64,000 nucleotides of DNA from Diogma glabrata (GCA_963693315.1 OY856186.1:284414492-284478491); one strand, 5' to 3'. Positions 47,047-59,161 are shown, counted from the first letter of the stretch. The notes: generated by a model from the letters alone, not told the origin. Program-made: numbers and translations.

Positions 47047-47968
47047 GTTTCGAAGTGATTTATCGTTGAAAACATGTGATGGTTTGTTTAAGTTTTTTAC
47101 GTTCGGGTGTCACCCCAAAACGGTTTCGAAGTGATATATCGTTGAAAACATTATGATGGTTTGTTTAAGTTGTTTACGTTCGGGTGTCACCCCAAAACGG
47201 TTTCGAAGTGATTTATCGTTGAAAACATTGTGATGGTTTGTTTAAGTTGTTTACGTTCGGGTGTCACCCCAAAACGGTTTCGAGGTGATTTATCGTTGAA
47301 AACATTGTGATGGTTTGTTTAAGTTTTTTACGTTCGGGTGTCACCCCAAAACGGTTTCGAAGTGATTTATCATTGAAAACATTGTGATGGTTTGTTTAAG
47401 TTGTTTACGCTCGGGTGTCACCCCAAAACGGTTTCGAAGTGATTTATCGTTGAAAACATTGTGTGGTTTGTTTAAGTTGTTTACGTTCGGGTGTCACCCC
47501 AAAACGGCTTCGAGGTGATTTATCGTTGAAAACATTGTGATGGTTTGTTTAAGTTATTTACGTTCGGGTGTCACCCCAAATCGGTTTCGAAGTGATTTTT
47601 AGTTGAAAACATTGTGATGGTTTGTTTAAGTTGTTTACGTTCGGGTGTCACCCCAAAACGGTTTCGAGATGATTTATCGTTGAAAACATTGTGATGGTTT
47701 GTTTAAGTTTTTTACGTTCGGGTGTCACCCCAAAACGGTTTTGAAGTGATTTATCATTGAAAACATTGTGATGGTTTGTTTAAGTTGTTTACGTTCGGGT
47801 GTCACCCCAAAACGGTTTCGAAGTGATTTATCGTTGAACACATTGTGATGGTTTGTTTAAGCTTTTTACATTCGGGTGTTACCCCAAAACAATTTCGAAG
47901 TGATTTATCGTTGAAAACATTGCGATGGTTTGTTTAAGTTGTTTACGTTCGGGTGTCACCCCAAAACG
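47047..47968. repeat. 12 x 77-base tandem array at the hAT right end
   Basis: Twelve units of GGTTTCGAAGTGATTTATCG...GATGGTTTGTTTAAGTTG...CGTTCGGGTGTCACCCCAAAAC with ~95% similarity. Each unit carries GGGTGTCACCCC, which also occurs in inverted form in the terminal segment GGGTGACACCCGGGG. The last unit runs straight into the terminus. Confidence 0.97.
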
Positions 47969-48027
47969 GGTGACACCCGGGGTGGACCGCCCCCCCGCCC
48001 CCCCCTAGCTACGCCTCTGTGGATACT

Positions 48028-49600
48028 ACTTCCATGACGCGACAAGAATTATTTGAAAGTGTATATTTTGGTGTTGAGGCATCATAATTCGGGTCTTGTA
48101 GTATTATTTTCTTCAAAAAATGCAAGAAATTTCTTGATATCGTTAAAGTACAAGATAGATAAATTGTGTATAATATCCAGCACTGTAATCAATAAGCTGC
48201 TATGTTTAGTGGTACGATTAAAGCTGTTTGACGATATTTATTTTAAGTTTTGCCCTTCTACCAATTGGAAAGGTAAAACCAACTGGCAAGATATTTACAT
48301 TATGCCGTGGAATTTTGAGCTAAGAATTTTTAGAAATTATTTGATATCTTAATTTCAAATCAATATCTATTTTGTATTAAAAAAAAATTAGTTATTTTCT
48401 GTTTGCAAATTAAACTTTGTTTTTTTTTAGTTTATCGTATATGTATATTGTATATACAATTGTCACCCTTCTTAATAAATAGAAATATTAATACAAAATA
48501 CGCGTATTATTGAATGGCGTATCATTTAAGTATGAAGACATAAATTTAAACAAATCACAAATAAAATGTTTAGTTGAAGATTTCTTTTACTATAAATAAA
48601 TCTCTACAATAAAATCAATCTATTCAAATTTCACCGATAAATATTCATTAAATTAATAATTTTTTAACTGTTAAGTTTGTAAAAACTAATAAAATTCTAG
48701 AACACCTCTTTGATTTGATTATTTAGTATGACAAGCCAAAATCTAAATATAAAATTACATTATAAATTCATAAACATTTGAAATCAATACTAATTTATTT
48801 AATGTCAATAACATTCACCATAATTGGAAATAATACAAAAATTAATGGATGTCCATAAAATTAAAAAAAAATAAAGTAAAATTATTTCATAATATATGTG
48901 TTTCGGGAGACATCTATATGGATTATGACTGCATGGTTATACTAATAATTTCTTACTTTAATAATTGCTATCTGAATTTTAATCCTAATCTCAATGCAAG
49001 ACTATATTTTATGACTTATTTATTTATTTGTTAATTATGATGAATACAAACGCTTCATTAGTTAAATTTATTTTTCAAACAGTATTCAAATCAAGAATGA
49101 ATACAAAAGGAGTAGCGGATGTAATTCAGCGGTTTGAATAAAACAATAGAAAATGTTTACCATTATTTAATTTTCAACGGTTGTGTGAATGCCTTAAGAT
49201 TTTAGAATTTTTGATAATTTTGGTTGGTAATAAAAATTCTATTTTTGATAGTTCAATAAAAATGTTTTACAGAAAAATAATTAATTATACAATAATATTC
49301 ATTTTGTGTAAACAGATAAACTTTAAGCATCTGTTAATTTATATTTAAACGTTACGAAAAGGTGATAATAATGGTAGAGTTTGCTCGTGCAAAATGATAA
49401 AAAATGATAAGTCAAAATTAAAATTAACGCAAAATTTTTACAGTGCGGTTTTCCAAAACATTTCCAAGGAGTTATGGAGACGGCCGGTAAACGACATAAT
49501 CTAGCCCGGATAGGATATCGCTTGATGGGAGGTCAACTCACTAACGCATTCAAAATTGTATGCTTCACTTAATAAGCCCAAAACTAAAAAATAATTTAAT
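48028..49600. other. AT-rich spacer
   Basis: Frames at 48053-48352 and 48849-49034 have no recognisable motif and AT-driven composition; no gene is claimed. 49440-49570 is less AT-rich (GAGACGGCCGGTAAACGAC) but unassigned. Confidence 0.4.
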
Positions 49601-50735
49601 GTGTTTATAGCCGTATTTTATTTGCCAAATTACACTAACAATTTCATGTATCGAAATCCAAATCTAAATCTGACGAAATAGTTGGTTTTGAAAAGTCAGA
49701 ATTGTATTTTAGTTCGCGTACTCAACACGTAATTCGCTATCCATCATTTTTTATTTCTAAAAGTTGTCAGAATTTCAAAATATTGAAGTTTTGACAATTT
49801 GACTTTGGTATTTATTAATAAAAATGTAAGTATGTATAATAAGTATAAGTATAAGTAATGTAAGTATATTAACACGCAGAACTATCAAATTATAACAATA
49901 ATAAAAAATTAAATAAATAAGTTTGCTGATTTTTTTAATTTTTTATTTACTTCCTGAACAAGTACTACCAACCTCCAGAAAACACTTGAGCTGTGTATTA
50001 TTTGCCCAACCGGAATTCGTATTGAACTGTCAAAAAACAGATTTCAAATAAAACGAACCAAAGAATTGGATTTGTACACATATTGTTTTATGGAGGTTGG
50101 TAGAATTTGTACAGAAAATATAAACTGTAAATGTCAACAAAATGATTAGTTTATTTTTTAAACGTATTAGTGGTTATATTGCGTATTCGTGAAAAAGTTA
50201 GATAAAAAAAATTATTTATGAAAGCAAAGTAAAAAGGACAACTTAAAACTTAAATTTAAGTAAATATTTTTTTTTAATTTTCTGAAATTCATTTTTATTT
50301 CTAAAACGCTAAATTTAAAAATGGAAGAGTCTTTGATAACAATAAAACGACCGTAGTAAGAATAAAATACAGAAATTATAGATACTTGAATTACAAGTGT
50401 TTACACACTTAACAATATTTTTAATAATTTCAGTTTTTCACAAATGCCGAATTAAAAAAAAATATAAACAAAATTCCACATACTGACAACCTATAGATGT
50501 AAAAAATAGAAACGGTGATGAACACGCGAACTAAATCGTTATTCCAAATTTTCAAAACCAACAATTTGTGAGTTTTGACATTTTGGAATTGGATACATGT
50601 AATTGTTAGTGTAATTTGGCAAATAAAACACGCCTTTGATATCCAAATCGAATTCTATGGTTCATTTTATTTGAAAATTGTGTATTGACAGTTCAATGCG
50701 AATTCCGATTGGGCAAATAAAATACTACTTATAGT
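49601..50735. repeat. Two interlocked inverted repeats
   Basis: Pair A: 49601-49750 and 50505-50640 (TTTGCCAAATTACACTAACA / complement; GAAAAGTCAGAATTG and GTTCGCG regions also pair). Pair B: 49991-50080 and 50641-50735 (ATTTGCCCAACCGGAATTCG / complement; TTGAACTGTCAA). The order A-B-A'-B' means they overlap rather than nest. Both arm sets carry a TATTTGCC(A/C)AA motif. Confidence 0.7.
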
Positions 50736-51469
50736 TATATCTATATTGACAAAACAAAATACAAATGTATCCTATGTCGAATTCTTTTCACCCAAATCCA
50801 TAAAAAAAAATTGATGTAAATCAAACATCAATTTTTTTTCCGATTTACATCAAAAAAAAATGTGCATTTTTTCGTAAATTTTTTTGACATTACTAATATC
50901 AACAAAGAAAATTTAAAAAATAAACGTTTTGTTAACGACAATTTTTATATAACTATGAATTGTTTAATTTTGAAGAATTAACTATTGTGTTTTGTATTAT
51001 ATATATACAATAATGACATTTAATAAAATAACTCCTGATAAGTAAAAAAAACTCTAAAATGGATTTATTAGAATTAAAATATTATATTTCATTGGGTGGA
51101 TGAAAAAAGATGCATCATAGAAAAAAACGAAGACGCTTTTCTCTAAAATGAAGTAATTTAAATTGAAAACAAATATGAATGAATAAAACGCAAAATTATT
51201 TTATTTACAAATTAATTGAAATTAATATAAATATTTCAATACGCAATTGCAGAATATGCTATTATACGAAATTTTTCAAATTTAAAAGTACACAACCGCC
51301 ATTTAAATATCACTAATACAAACATATTTCACATCAACTTTTGTTTTTTGTTCTTTTCAGACCCGAATTTATAAATTGATTTAGAAAAGTCAAAAGAAAA
51401 CCACATTAGTATGCCATGAAAATAAATAATTTGAAGTTTGATATAATTATTTTTTAATTAAAAAAGTTT
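50736..51469. other. AT-rich spacer
   Basis: Contains a short inverted ATTGATGTAAATC/GATTTACATCAA pair near 50812-50850. No gene recognised. Confidence 0.4.
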
Positions 51470-51565
51470 TTTGGTTGAAGCCAATTTTTAAATTATTTAT
51501 TATTTATGTATCGACAATTGTTTCGGTTTATTATAAAACCATCTTCAAGGATATGTTATAAACAA
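51470..51565 (+). repeat. Penelope-like terminal fragment
   Basis: TATGTATCGACAATTGTTTC followed by GG-TTTATTATAAAACCATCTTCAAGG resembles the ends of Penelope-like elements, which carry a TTGTTTCGGC...CCATCTTCAGG signature. No coding sequence next to it. Confidence 0.5.
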
Positions 51566-52084
51566 AAATTCTTTTACAAAAAATAAACCACTAATAATTT
51601 TTAGACAACAAATTCACATAAATATCAAAAAAAAAGCCAAACATCATATCATACATAATTATTTTTTGTTTGTAAGTTGTAAATAAATTCTCCTACATAT
51701 AATATGGCATCCGCATAATACAAAAACTAGCACGGCGTTTAAAATAATTTGCTAGTTTCGGAAAATCATATGAACATTTAATAACGAAAATATTGCTAAA
51801 AAATTTCAATCAAATGTAAAAATTAGTTAGTAGCTAAGTTTAAATAAAAAATATTTACATTTTAAGAAAAATTAGAGGTTAGTGGATTCAATACCGGGAT
51901 CCAGAAACCCGGTTTTTTCGGGAATCCCGGACATTTGATCGGAACTGAAAACCGGGTATTTTTCTAAATTCAATCCCGGTTTTCGGTGCATAAAAATTGC
52001 TTTCTTAAAATCTATGTAAATAAAATAAAATACTGTTCATCGAGCCAAGTTCGTTTGTCAAATAAAGAGAAGAAAATAATTATA
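51566..52084. other. Spacer with a possible BED-hAT terminus
   Basis: 51885-51990 contains several CCCGG repeats (ACCGGGATCC, AAACCCGG, AATCCCGG) like those at 58320-58380 in opposite orientation. It may be one end of the element whose transposase relic lies at 57320-58400. The rest is AT-rich. Confidence 0.4.
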
Positions 52085-52092
52085 GTTAATAG

Positions 52093-54693
52093 TAGTGATG
52101 GGAACAATCGAATGATTTCAACAATCGAATAAATAGTAATCGACATGTTGTAACAATCGAATAATTATTCGAAGTGTTTTTTTGTCGTCAACAAAGTAGA
52201 ACACACCACCCCTAGGGTCACAAAACTAAAAAACTCGTTGGATTTTGGCCACTTCATTTTTCAGTTTAAAAAAAAAACTTAATAATAAAGAAATTATGTT
52301 TCTATTAGGTAAGGATGAATATGTCTATATGCGTATTTTCAGTATTGAGTTAAACGATCTAGCCACATTTTTTAAAAATTAATATCACATGGACTTTCAG
52401 TGTTTTATTCTAACTTGTTTGGTTAGCACTTTCAAAGTTTAAGTGTAATGGATGAGGCCAATTTATCCAATGGAGTAACACTAGACAATTTTAAATTTAG
52501 AGTTTTAAGAACTCAGAAGTATAGCTAAAAATACTATATGCTGGTTCATTGGCACTTTTGTAAAAATCAATAAACTTATGTTGTAAGCCAGTTACTCATA
52601 AAAAGTACTGTATTGTAATAAAACAAGTTTGGCTTCTTTTGCTTGACGAATCAATCATTACATTAGTGAAAACAACAAATTTTGATCTTTTATTGCCACT
52701 ATGATGTCTTCCAATATTTTAGGACTCAAAACATTCTCAACTTTGCTTCCGCCTTCGTTCTAATACTCTAGAAGATGGCCTAAGTGAGAATCCAGAAGAT
52801 GGCCTAACAAGGTAAATATACATAAACAGTTAAATTATAAAAAAACTTTGTCTTCTTTATTTTTTCCATTAAACTTATTAAATCAGTTATCTGCGTAAAG
52901 TAGCAACAGATTAACATTATGTGATTTGTCCATTTTATTCCTTTGAAAAACATTTATATTGAATACTTGTTTACAGTGAAGGCCTTGCCCGCTTATCTAT
53001 TCGTAAACTAATCAGCAGTTAATTCGTCTAAAATTACTTTCATCACAAACGGCTATAATTAATCTTTTGGTACAGTGGTAAGGGTGTCATATCTTAAACC
53101 TATAAATCCTACAATCGTTATAGATAAATTTCATAAAACAATATTTAAAAAAAATCTTCAGCAAACACTTTGAGTTTCACACTTTAATGTCTTGATACCT
53201 GTTATATCTAAAGTTTAATAAATCAACAGTCATAACTCAACAATAATCAAACTACGCAAAACCAATATATTTAACAGACAAGTTTGTTTAATTTCTCCTA
53301 CTTAATGAAATCCCAAAAATGTTAAGATTTAATAATAAACTAAAAATTCTAATTAAAATCCTCGTTTTAATTCCGTATAATATTTTTGTCAAAATCAATA
53401 AATCCAATTTTTTCAATAACAAAAAAAGTAATTTATTTACAACGGAAAAATTATATTTAAATATAAATAAACAACGGATATATACTTCTACAATATGCAT
53501 AAAATTCTTCTGTTCTTTTTTTCCAAAAGTAATTCATTCACTACCAAGAAAAAATACATATTTAAATATAAATAAACAACGCACATACATATACTTTTAC
53601 AATTTATTCATTAAATTATTTTACTCCTTTATCTCAAAAAACGAAACAAAATGTTTTACTATAATCTATTTATGACAAATTGAAGTATCCTCAAAAACAA
53701 AACACAAAATAAAATTTTTCTTCAAATACTTTTTCATTGATGTAATATTTTTTATTTCATTGTTATTGTACTACTATACATATAAATATATAAAGCCGAT
53801 GTTTTAACAACTCGTTTTTAGGACCTAGATTGTGATTTAATTAATTGTTGAATCACTAATTTCCAAATGAATGATAAACAAAACAAAACTACCAAGTACC
53901 AACGCCTATTATAAAAAATAATGTAAAATTATCATTCCTTGATATTATTAGGATATTATTGTTCTATTTATAATTTTTCCAAATAATAACTCACATCAAT
54001 TATCAATTTTTTCAGCAAAATATTTTTTTGTAGGGATTAAAATACAAAGATACACAAACAAATATTTATCAATAATATATATAAAATAATTCTTCAATTA
54101 TTCCTTTTAAATTTTGATAAAATATTAAATAACTATAGCTCAAAGCTTTTTAAATTTTTCATTGTATAGTTGAAGTATTTTCAGAAACATTTTGCAAATA
54201 ATTTTTTAAATCAAGAAAAGAAAACTACCTAAGGACCAAGTTCAACTATTTTTCAACCTCTCGATAACTATTTATTCGATTGTTCCATTCAATTACTAAA
54301 AAAAAATAGTTATTCAAATAAAAACACTTCGAATAAAAAAACTAGTAGTAAAAACACTTCAAATAAAAAAACACTTCGAATAAAAAAACCTTTCGAATAA
54401 CAAAACTAGTAGTAAAAACACTTCGAATAAAAAACCTTTCGAATAACAAAAATAGTAGTAAAAACACTTCGAATAAAAAAATTAGTAATGAAAACACTTC
54501 GAATAAAAAAACTAGTAATAAAAACACTTCGAATAAAAAAACTAGTAATGAAAACACTTCGAATAAAAAAACTAGTAACTATTTTTATTCGAATGAATTT
54601 TTTATTCGGTGTCTGTTATGAACAATCGAATAATTCGAAATGTTTCAACAATCGAATAATTCGATTGTTTTTATTCGATTGTTCCCATCACTA
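52093..54693. mobile_element. Non-autonomous hAT-like element, 2.6 kb
   Basis: The left end TAGTGATGGGAACAATCGAA and the right end TTCGATTGTTCCCATCACTA are inverted. The 8 bases GTTAATAG flank both sides (52085-52092, 54694-54701), a perfect duplication. Both subterminal regions repeat ATTCGA(A)/AATCGAATAA motifs. The interior is AT-rich with no transposase; frames at 53288-53675 look random, with internal repeats (AAATATAAATAAACAACG twice). A 30-base array is near the right end. Confidence 0.92.
54326..54580. repeat. 30-base tandem array near the right end of the hAT-like element
   Basis: About seven to eight irregular units of ACACTTCGAATAAAAAAACT plus AGTAATG/AGTAGTA. The core CACTTCGAATAA is the complement of TTATTCGAAGTG at 52158 in the left subterminal region. 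Confidence 0.92.
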
Positions 54694-54701
54694 GTTAATA
54701 G

Positions 54702-55002
54702 ATTGGTACCGTAAGTACAAACTGGTATTCATTATCTCTGGAATTTGGTTTTCTCTTTTGTTTCATCGAAATAAAAACTTAAAAATGAATTCCTAAGCTC
54801 CTAAACCATTTCTTTTTAATTTAATAATAATTTATTTAAAATAAATTTAATAATTTTTCTTTTTACAACTTTTTTAAATAATATTTTGTAACATGTTTCA
54901 ACCATAAATGGTCATTCTCAAACATTTGAAAATATTATGAATCAAATAAATCATTTTTATTTCATACTGATATCTAAAACGACATTTTTCGGATTATTTA
55001 TG
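54702..55002. other. AT-rich spacer
   Basis: Flank of the hAT-like element. No feature seen. Confidence 0.4.
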
Positions 55003-55155
55003 GTACAAAAAGTTGAACTTTAAAGTGCTAGGACTTTATAAAATTTAATAAAGTCCTAGGACGTTAAAGTTCAACTTTTTGTACTATAAACGTTGAACTT
55101 TAACGTCCTAGGACTTTTTAAAATTTTATAAAGTCCTAGGACGTTAAAGTTCAAC
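55003..55155. repeat. Two adjacent near-perfect hairpins sharing one sequence
   Basis: Hairpin 1, 55003-55084: GTACAAAAAGTTGAACTTTA ... complement. Hairpin 2, 55092-55155: GTTGAACTTTAACGTCCTAG ... complement. Each stem contains the palindrome CCTAGGAC-type core twice; the left arm of hairpin 1 has GTGCTAGGAC instead of GTCCTAGGAC. Stems are about 30-38 base pairs with loops of a few AT bases. Confidence 0.93.
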
Positions 55156-55233
55156 TTTTTGAGCAAAATTTAAAACTCATTTCTTTTTATTTTAATAAAT
55201 TTCCAATATGAAATAAAATTTTGTATTTACCTC

Positions 55234-55520
55234 AAACGAAAAGTGTTTTTAAAGGACACTAGTAATTTCACTAGTATAAACAACTAGCTCGTACTTTAAA
55301 GTTTCACTTTTCGTTCTTGATAAATAAATAACTATTCATTCAACAAATTTTTTTTGTTTGATAAAAAGCATTCTAAATTTTTTATTTGAAATAACTTGAA
55401 TAATAGTATATTCTTCAACGATGCCGAAAACAACATATTATGAAACGAGAGGACAGCTTACCAGCCGAGGCGATAGCCGAGGTCGGTAATGGTCGCGAGA
55501 TTCAAAATATGATTTTCGGC
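55234..55520. repeat. Two further hairpins
   Basis: 55234-55317: AAACGAAAAGTG pairs with CACTTTTCGTT, and the inner ACTAGTAATTTCACTAGT also folds. 55423-55520: GCCGAAAACAACATATTATG pairs with the complement CATATTTTGAATC...; its loop contains CCGAGGCGATAGCCGAGG. Confidence 0.65.
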
Positions 55521-56600
55521 GAGTAGAAGACTGTACTTTTTCTACTACTTTTTTAAAAATTATTATTAATTATTAAACATTTTCATTTATAATTACATAC
55601 AATTCACATTTTAAAACATACACTGTTACAAATTAAAATTGTATATGTGTATTTATATTTCTGCTATTAAAAAATAGATGATTTAATATGAATAAATTAT
55701 CCAATTTTTATGTCATAAACATAGCTGTCTTTAATTACAAGCCTTATTGTTTTTTGCGTGAATTTTTTACATATCCATACATATAGTTATTGATGATGTT
55801 GTATTTTTATTCTATTTACTCTACAAAATCCTATATTATTATTCTATTTACTCTATAAAGTTCTTAAAATCATTAAATAACACATCTTTGAAGGGTTTAA
55901 TGTGTTTTGAATTTCGCGTCTAGTAGGCTTATAACTAAAGACGGTTTGTACTTTGTCATAAACAAAATCAAATTCAAATTTCTTATTTCTAAAATAAAAA
56001 TATCAGTTTTTTTGATTTAGTTTTTGAATGGGTATGACGTTACGTAAATTTTAACACAACCTAAATTATTTTACGTAAAATAAATATTTTTGTTTTCATT
56101 TTTGTTAACTAAATAGGTGAAATAATATTTTTTAAAATATTTTAACACCAACTGTTTTTTATCATACTATTTAAAAAGAATATATGAATATTATATATTT
56201 AACTATTATTATTTTTACAATTTTAATGTAAATTGTCCGTAAACAATTCAAAAATAAATTATCATCATCCTCCAAACAGAGACAAATTAACACTAACAAA
56301 ATTATTTCATTCAATCAATCGATTCACTTAACGGGTATTGTAGCATATTTTATTCTAGTTAAGAAATTAGAAAATAGATGGCTTTTAAAAATTTACTTTC
56401 GTCACTAGGTACGAAAGTAATTCGTATAGGTTTTTTTATCACCGGTGACGAAAAAGAAGTTTTCGATGCAATGAACAAACATCGAAAGTAGATTTTTTAT
56501 GTTGGGTAGTAGAAAAAATTTATTTTTATAAACAAATTTGAGAAGCTTACTATTTTAATTTGATGAATGAAATATGTTTTTTACAGAAATTTTAATGGAA
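55521..56600. other. AT-rich spacer with one hairpin
   Basis: Near 56395-56490, CTACTTTCGATG-type and ACTTTCGTCACTAGGTACGA segments form inverted pairs. No gene recognised. Confidence 0.4.
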
Positions 56601-57290
56601 TTATTCCAAAACAGAATTGTATAAAATATTTGAATTAAAAGAAAGTTTGTCAATTAAAATTAAATTTGGTTGTGTTTTGAATCTTTTGTAAATTTCAAAT
56701 TCTTCAGGAGAGTCCATTAAAACACCTTGATTACATAAATGTAAAGCCTTCAGATTTTGTTCGAAACTTGTATAATTATGATTGTTATCGACTAAATAGT
56801 CTGCAAAAATAGATTTTAAGTTTTGTTTGTTTTTCTTTATTGGAAGATGTTTTATGAATCTATCTTTGAAGCCTCTTCCGGTTTTGCCGATGTAAAATTT
56901 TCCACAAGAATCACATTTTATTTTATAAATTCCCGAACAAGATTCTAATTTAACATTTAATTTTGGTTCTAACAATTTAAATAAATTATTGTTTGTGCGA
57001 AAGGAAATTTTATATGTATATTTTTTAAAATGGTTCCGTAATATTAGGTAAGATATTTGTGTATTCCATTGATACAAATTTTATATTATTTTCATTATTA
57101 ATATTTTGATTGTTTAATTTGTTTAATTTCTTTGAAAGTAACTTATCAATAAATTTAGAATCATATCCATTATCTGAAGCTATAAATTTTATAGTGTTTA
57201 ATTCATCTTGAAAATTTTGAAAAAAAATTTCTTTTTGTACAGAAATTTCGAATAAAATTGTTCGTTCTCGTTTGGTAAATCTGAGAAATA
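56601..57290 (-). pseudogene. Penelope-like element, RT C-terminus and GIY-YIG endonuclease
   Basis: The minus strand from ~57290 reads NTIKFIASDNGYDSKFIDKL (end of RT). After a frameshift near 57070, an open 157-residue stretch to the stop at 56601 contains SGIYKIKCDSCGKFYIGKTG, the GIY-YIG endonuclease signature with its upstream CxxC, followed by FKDRFIKHLPI, FADYLVDNNHNYTSFEQNLK and DSPEEFEIYKRFKTQPNLIL. These are the usual features of the endonuclease of Penelope-like retroelements. The upstream RT domain is missing. Confidence 0.88.
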
Positions 57291-57319
57291 ACTACGATCG
57301 TAGTTTGAGATTATGGTAT

Positions 57320-58400
57320 TTCGTTTTCAAATTTTCAACTATGTTCGGATAAAGAATGGTGACAATACTTCTGACGAGTTTGTAAAATGTAAAATATGTA
57401 AGAAATTGAATTGTTTCAGGTGAATCAAAATGTTCCTTCCATAAACATTTAACATAAATTCATAAGATTGTAATTAAACCTGTAAAGTGATTGGTATCGG
57501 ATCGGAAAACAGGATCAATATCAACCGCACCACAAGAAAAACGCAGTAATTTACAAAATGCTACAATAAAAACATCGATAATCAACTACCTTATCGTTCG
57601 TTTCAACCCTCTTAAAGCGGTACTGGATCGTACGACAGCCAACGATGGTTTACTATTTAGGTTTTTAATTACTTCAAGTAAAATGCACAACTCGCTAATA
57701 GTGCGTGGTGTTGATGTTCCAAAATCAGACCAACCAATAAGAAATATGGTGAATGATGACCAACCAATAAGAAATACAATATGGACAAATTGTTCAGCAA
57801 AAATAAAAGATTGAAATTCTATGATAAACTATTCAGCCTCACCTTCGACAAGATGGACTTTGTCTAGAAACCGATGATATTTAAATATAATTGCGCACAT
57901 TAAATTTAAATTTTAGAATTTGGGACTAATATATGGATTGATACGATATTGGAGTGTATGGATTGTTATCTGCAGACCCGCATAACTGAATCATACTCAG
58001 AAGACGATGCTGTTTTGAAATTTCTAGGGAATTTTAGCAGAATAACTCAAACCTGCCCTTGACAGAAATGTCAATACTAAGATAACCTCACCAACAAAAA
58101 CTATAAATGATATAACTAACGTTTTAAAAGAAAAGTTGGTTATGTTAAAAACTGGATGGCACTCGTAGAAAGAATCAGTTCTGCAAAAATTTGCACCAAA
58201 ATTCGAGGATCTTTAAATGATGAAAGTTTGGACATCTTATGGTTTCAAGATCTCACTTTAAAACAGAAATCGCCTCCAAGAATAGATAAAAATTTAAAAC
58301 AATTATATTTTTCCAGCAAAGGTTCCGGCACCGAGTCCCGGTTTTTAAACTCTCTAGCACCGAAATCCCGGTTTTGAAAAAATATTTTGGTACTCAATGC
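57320..58400 (+). pseudogene. BED-finger hAT transposase relic
   Basis: In shifting frames: FNYVRIKNGDNTSDEFVKCK with the CxxC of a BED zinc finger; 57491-57814 with ANDGLLFRFLITSSKMHNSL and VRGVDVPKSDQPIRNMV; then FSLTFDKMDFV and RYLNIIAHIKF / FWNLGLIYGL-like remnants of the catalytic Asp region; then 58156-58320. Ends in CCCGG-rich sequence at 58320-58380. Many stops. It is a different hAT family from those at 1 and 41801. Confidence 0.65.
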
Positions 58401-58558
58401 TCTAGAGGCTAGTAAAAACCAATTTATTTACTTTCTAGCGCCTTATGAGCGGGCGTTATTAGGTTATAACGCCCTCTCATAACGTTTCGGTTTTTATGGA
58501 TTAGTTTATACATCGCGTATCCTAGACTTTATAATAACTTTATATTAAATTGAAGCAT

Positions 58559-59161
58559 AATAGTAGATTGTATTACTAGTGCGAATGCGTTTTCCAAACA
58601 AGAGTTAGTTGCAATAACTCGCGTTTGGAAAACACATTCGTACTAGTAATACACACTATTTTTTGTAACAAATGCATAAAATTTATAAATATTTATTTAA
58701 TTGTTAATTTAATCATTTATTTAACAAAGTTATAAACAAATTTAAGATATTTAAATAATTAAAGTGCGCCATCTTCGTTGTAATAGTTGTTAATTATACT
58801 AGCTCGAAAAAATAAACATAACAATCCAACTACGGATTTTAAAAAAAACATAGTAATCCAACTAAGAGCTGTCAAAATTGTAAACTTTGAAAACCCAAAT
58901 AAATTGTTTTTTCTAGCAATTCAAATGATGCAATGTGTTTAAGTTGTTTTTACTATATGGTAAGTTATTTAAATTATTATTTTGATATTTTAGTGCTATA
59001 AAAATATTATATATAGGATAGATTTAACTACAAATCTCGTATGCAGGCGGCGTGCGTGCCAGACATACAAAATATTTTGTGGTCATATGTGCGGAAAAGT
59101 AGATTTTTCTTTTATTCTCTTCTAGTACAAAATTGAATATTTTTTATGCGTGTGTTACAAA
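58559..59161 (+). repeat. Dispersed repeat, copy 2 with a terminal hairpin
   Basis: Matches 7409-8024 over ~550 bases. The first ~100 bases are a near-perfect hairpin: GTATTACTAGTGCGAATGCG...TTTTCCAAAC, loop GAGTTAGTTGCAATAACTC, then GTTTGGAAAACACATTCGTA. It may be a MITE or a fold-back end. Non-coding. Confidence 0.8.

Larger units (their letters stand above)
41801..48019 (-). mobile_element. hAT transposon (ZMYM1-like), 6.2 kb, full-length ends
   Basis: The left end CAGTGGCGTAGCTAGC and the right end (complement CAGAGGCGTAGCTAG) form TIRs. The 8-base TGGATACT flanks both sides (41793-41800, 48020-48027), a perfect hAT target duplication. The transposase is on the minus strand at 42598-45152, broken. 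The right third holds a hairpin, and a 12 x 77-base array lies next to the right terminus. A Penelope fragment lies at 45478. Both termini carry GGGTGACACCCGGGG. Located in intron 1 of the membrane-protein gene. Confidence 0.93.

Noticed and set aside
47047..47968. CRISPR-like regular array
   Set aside because: Units are contiguous 77-base repeats without unique spacers, in a eukaryotic transposon.
48053..48352. 99-codon plus-strand frame as a gene
   Set aside because: No motif, no conserved block recognised, AT-driven codons and no splice or promoter context.
54342..54694. Repetitive frames on both strands (71 and 68 codons)
   Set aside because: Translation of the 30-base array in the hAT-like element.
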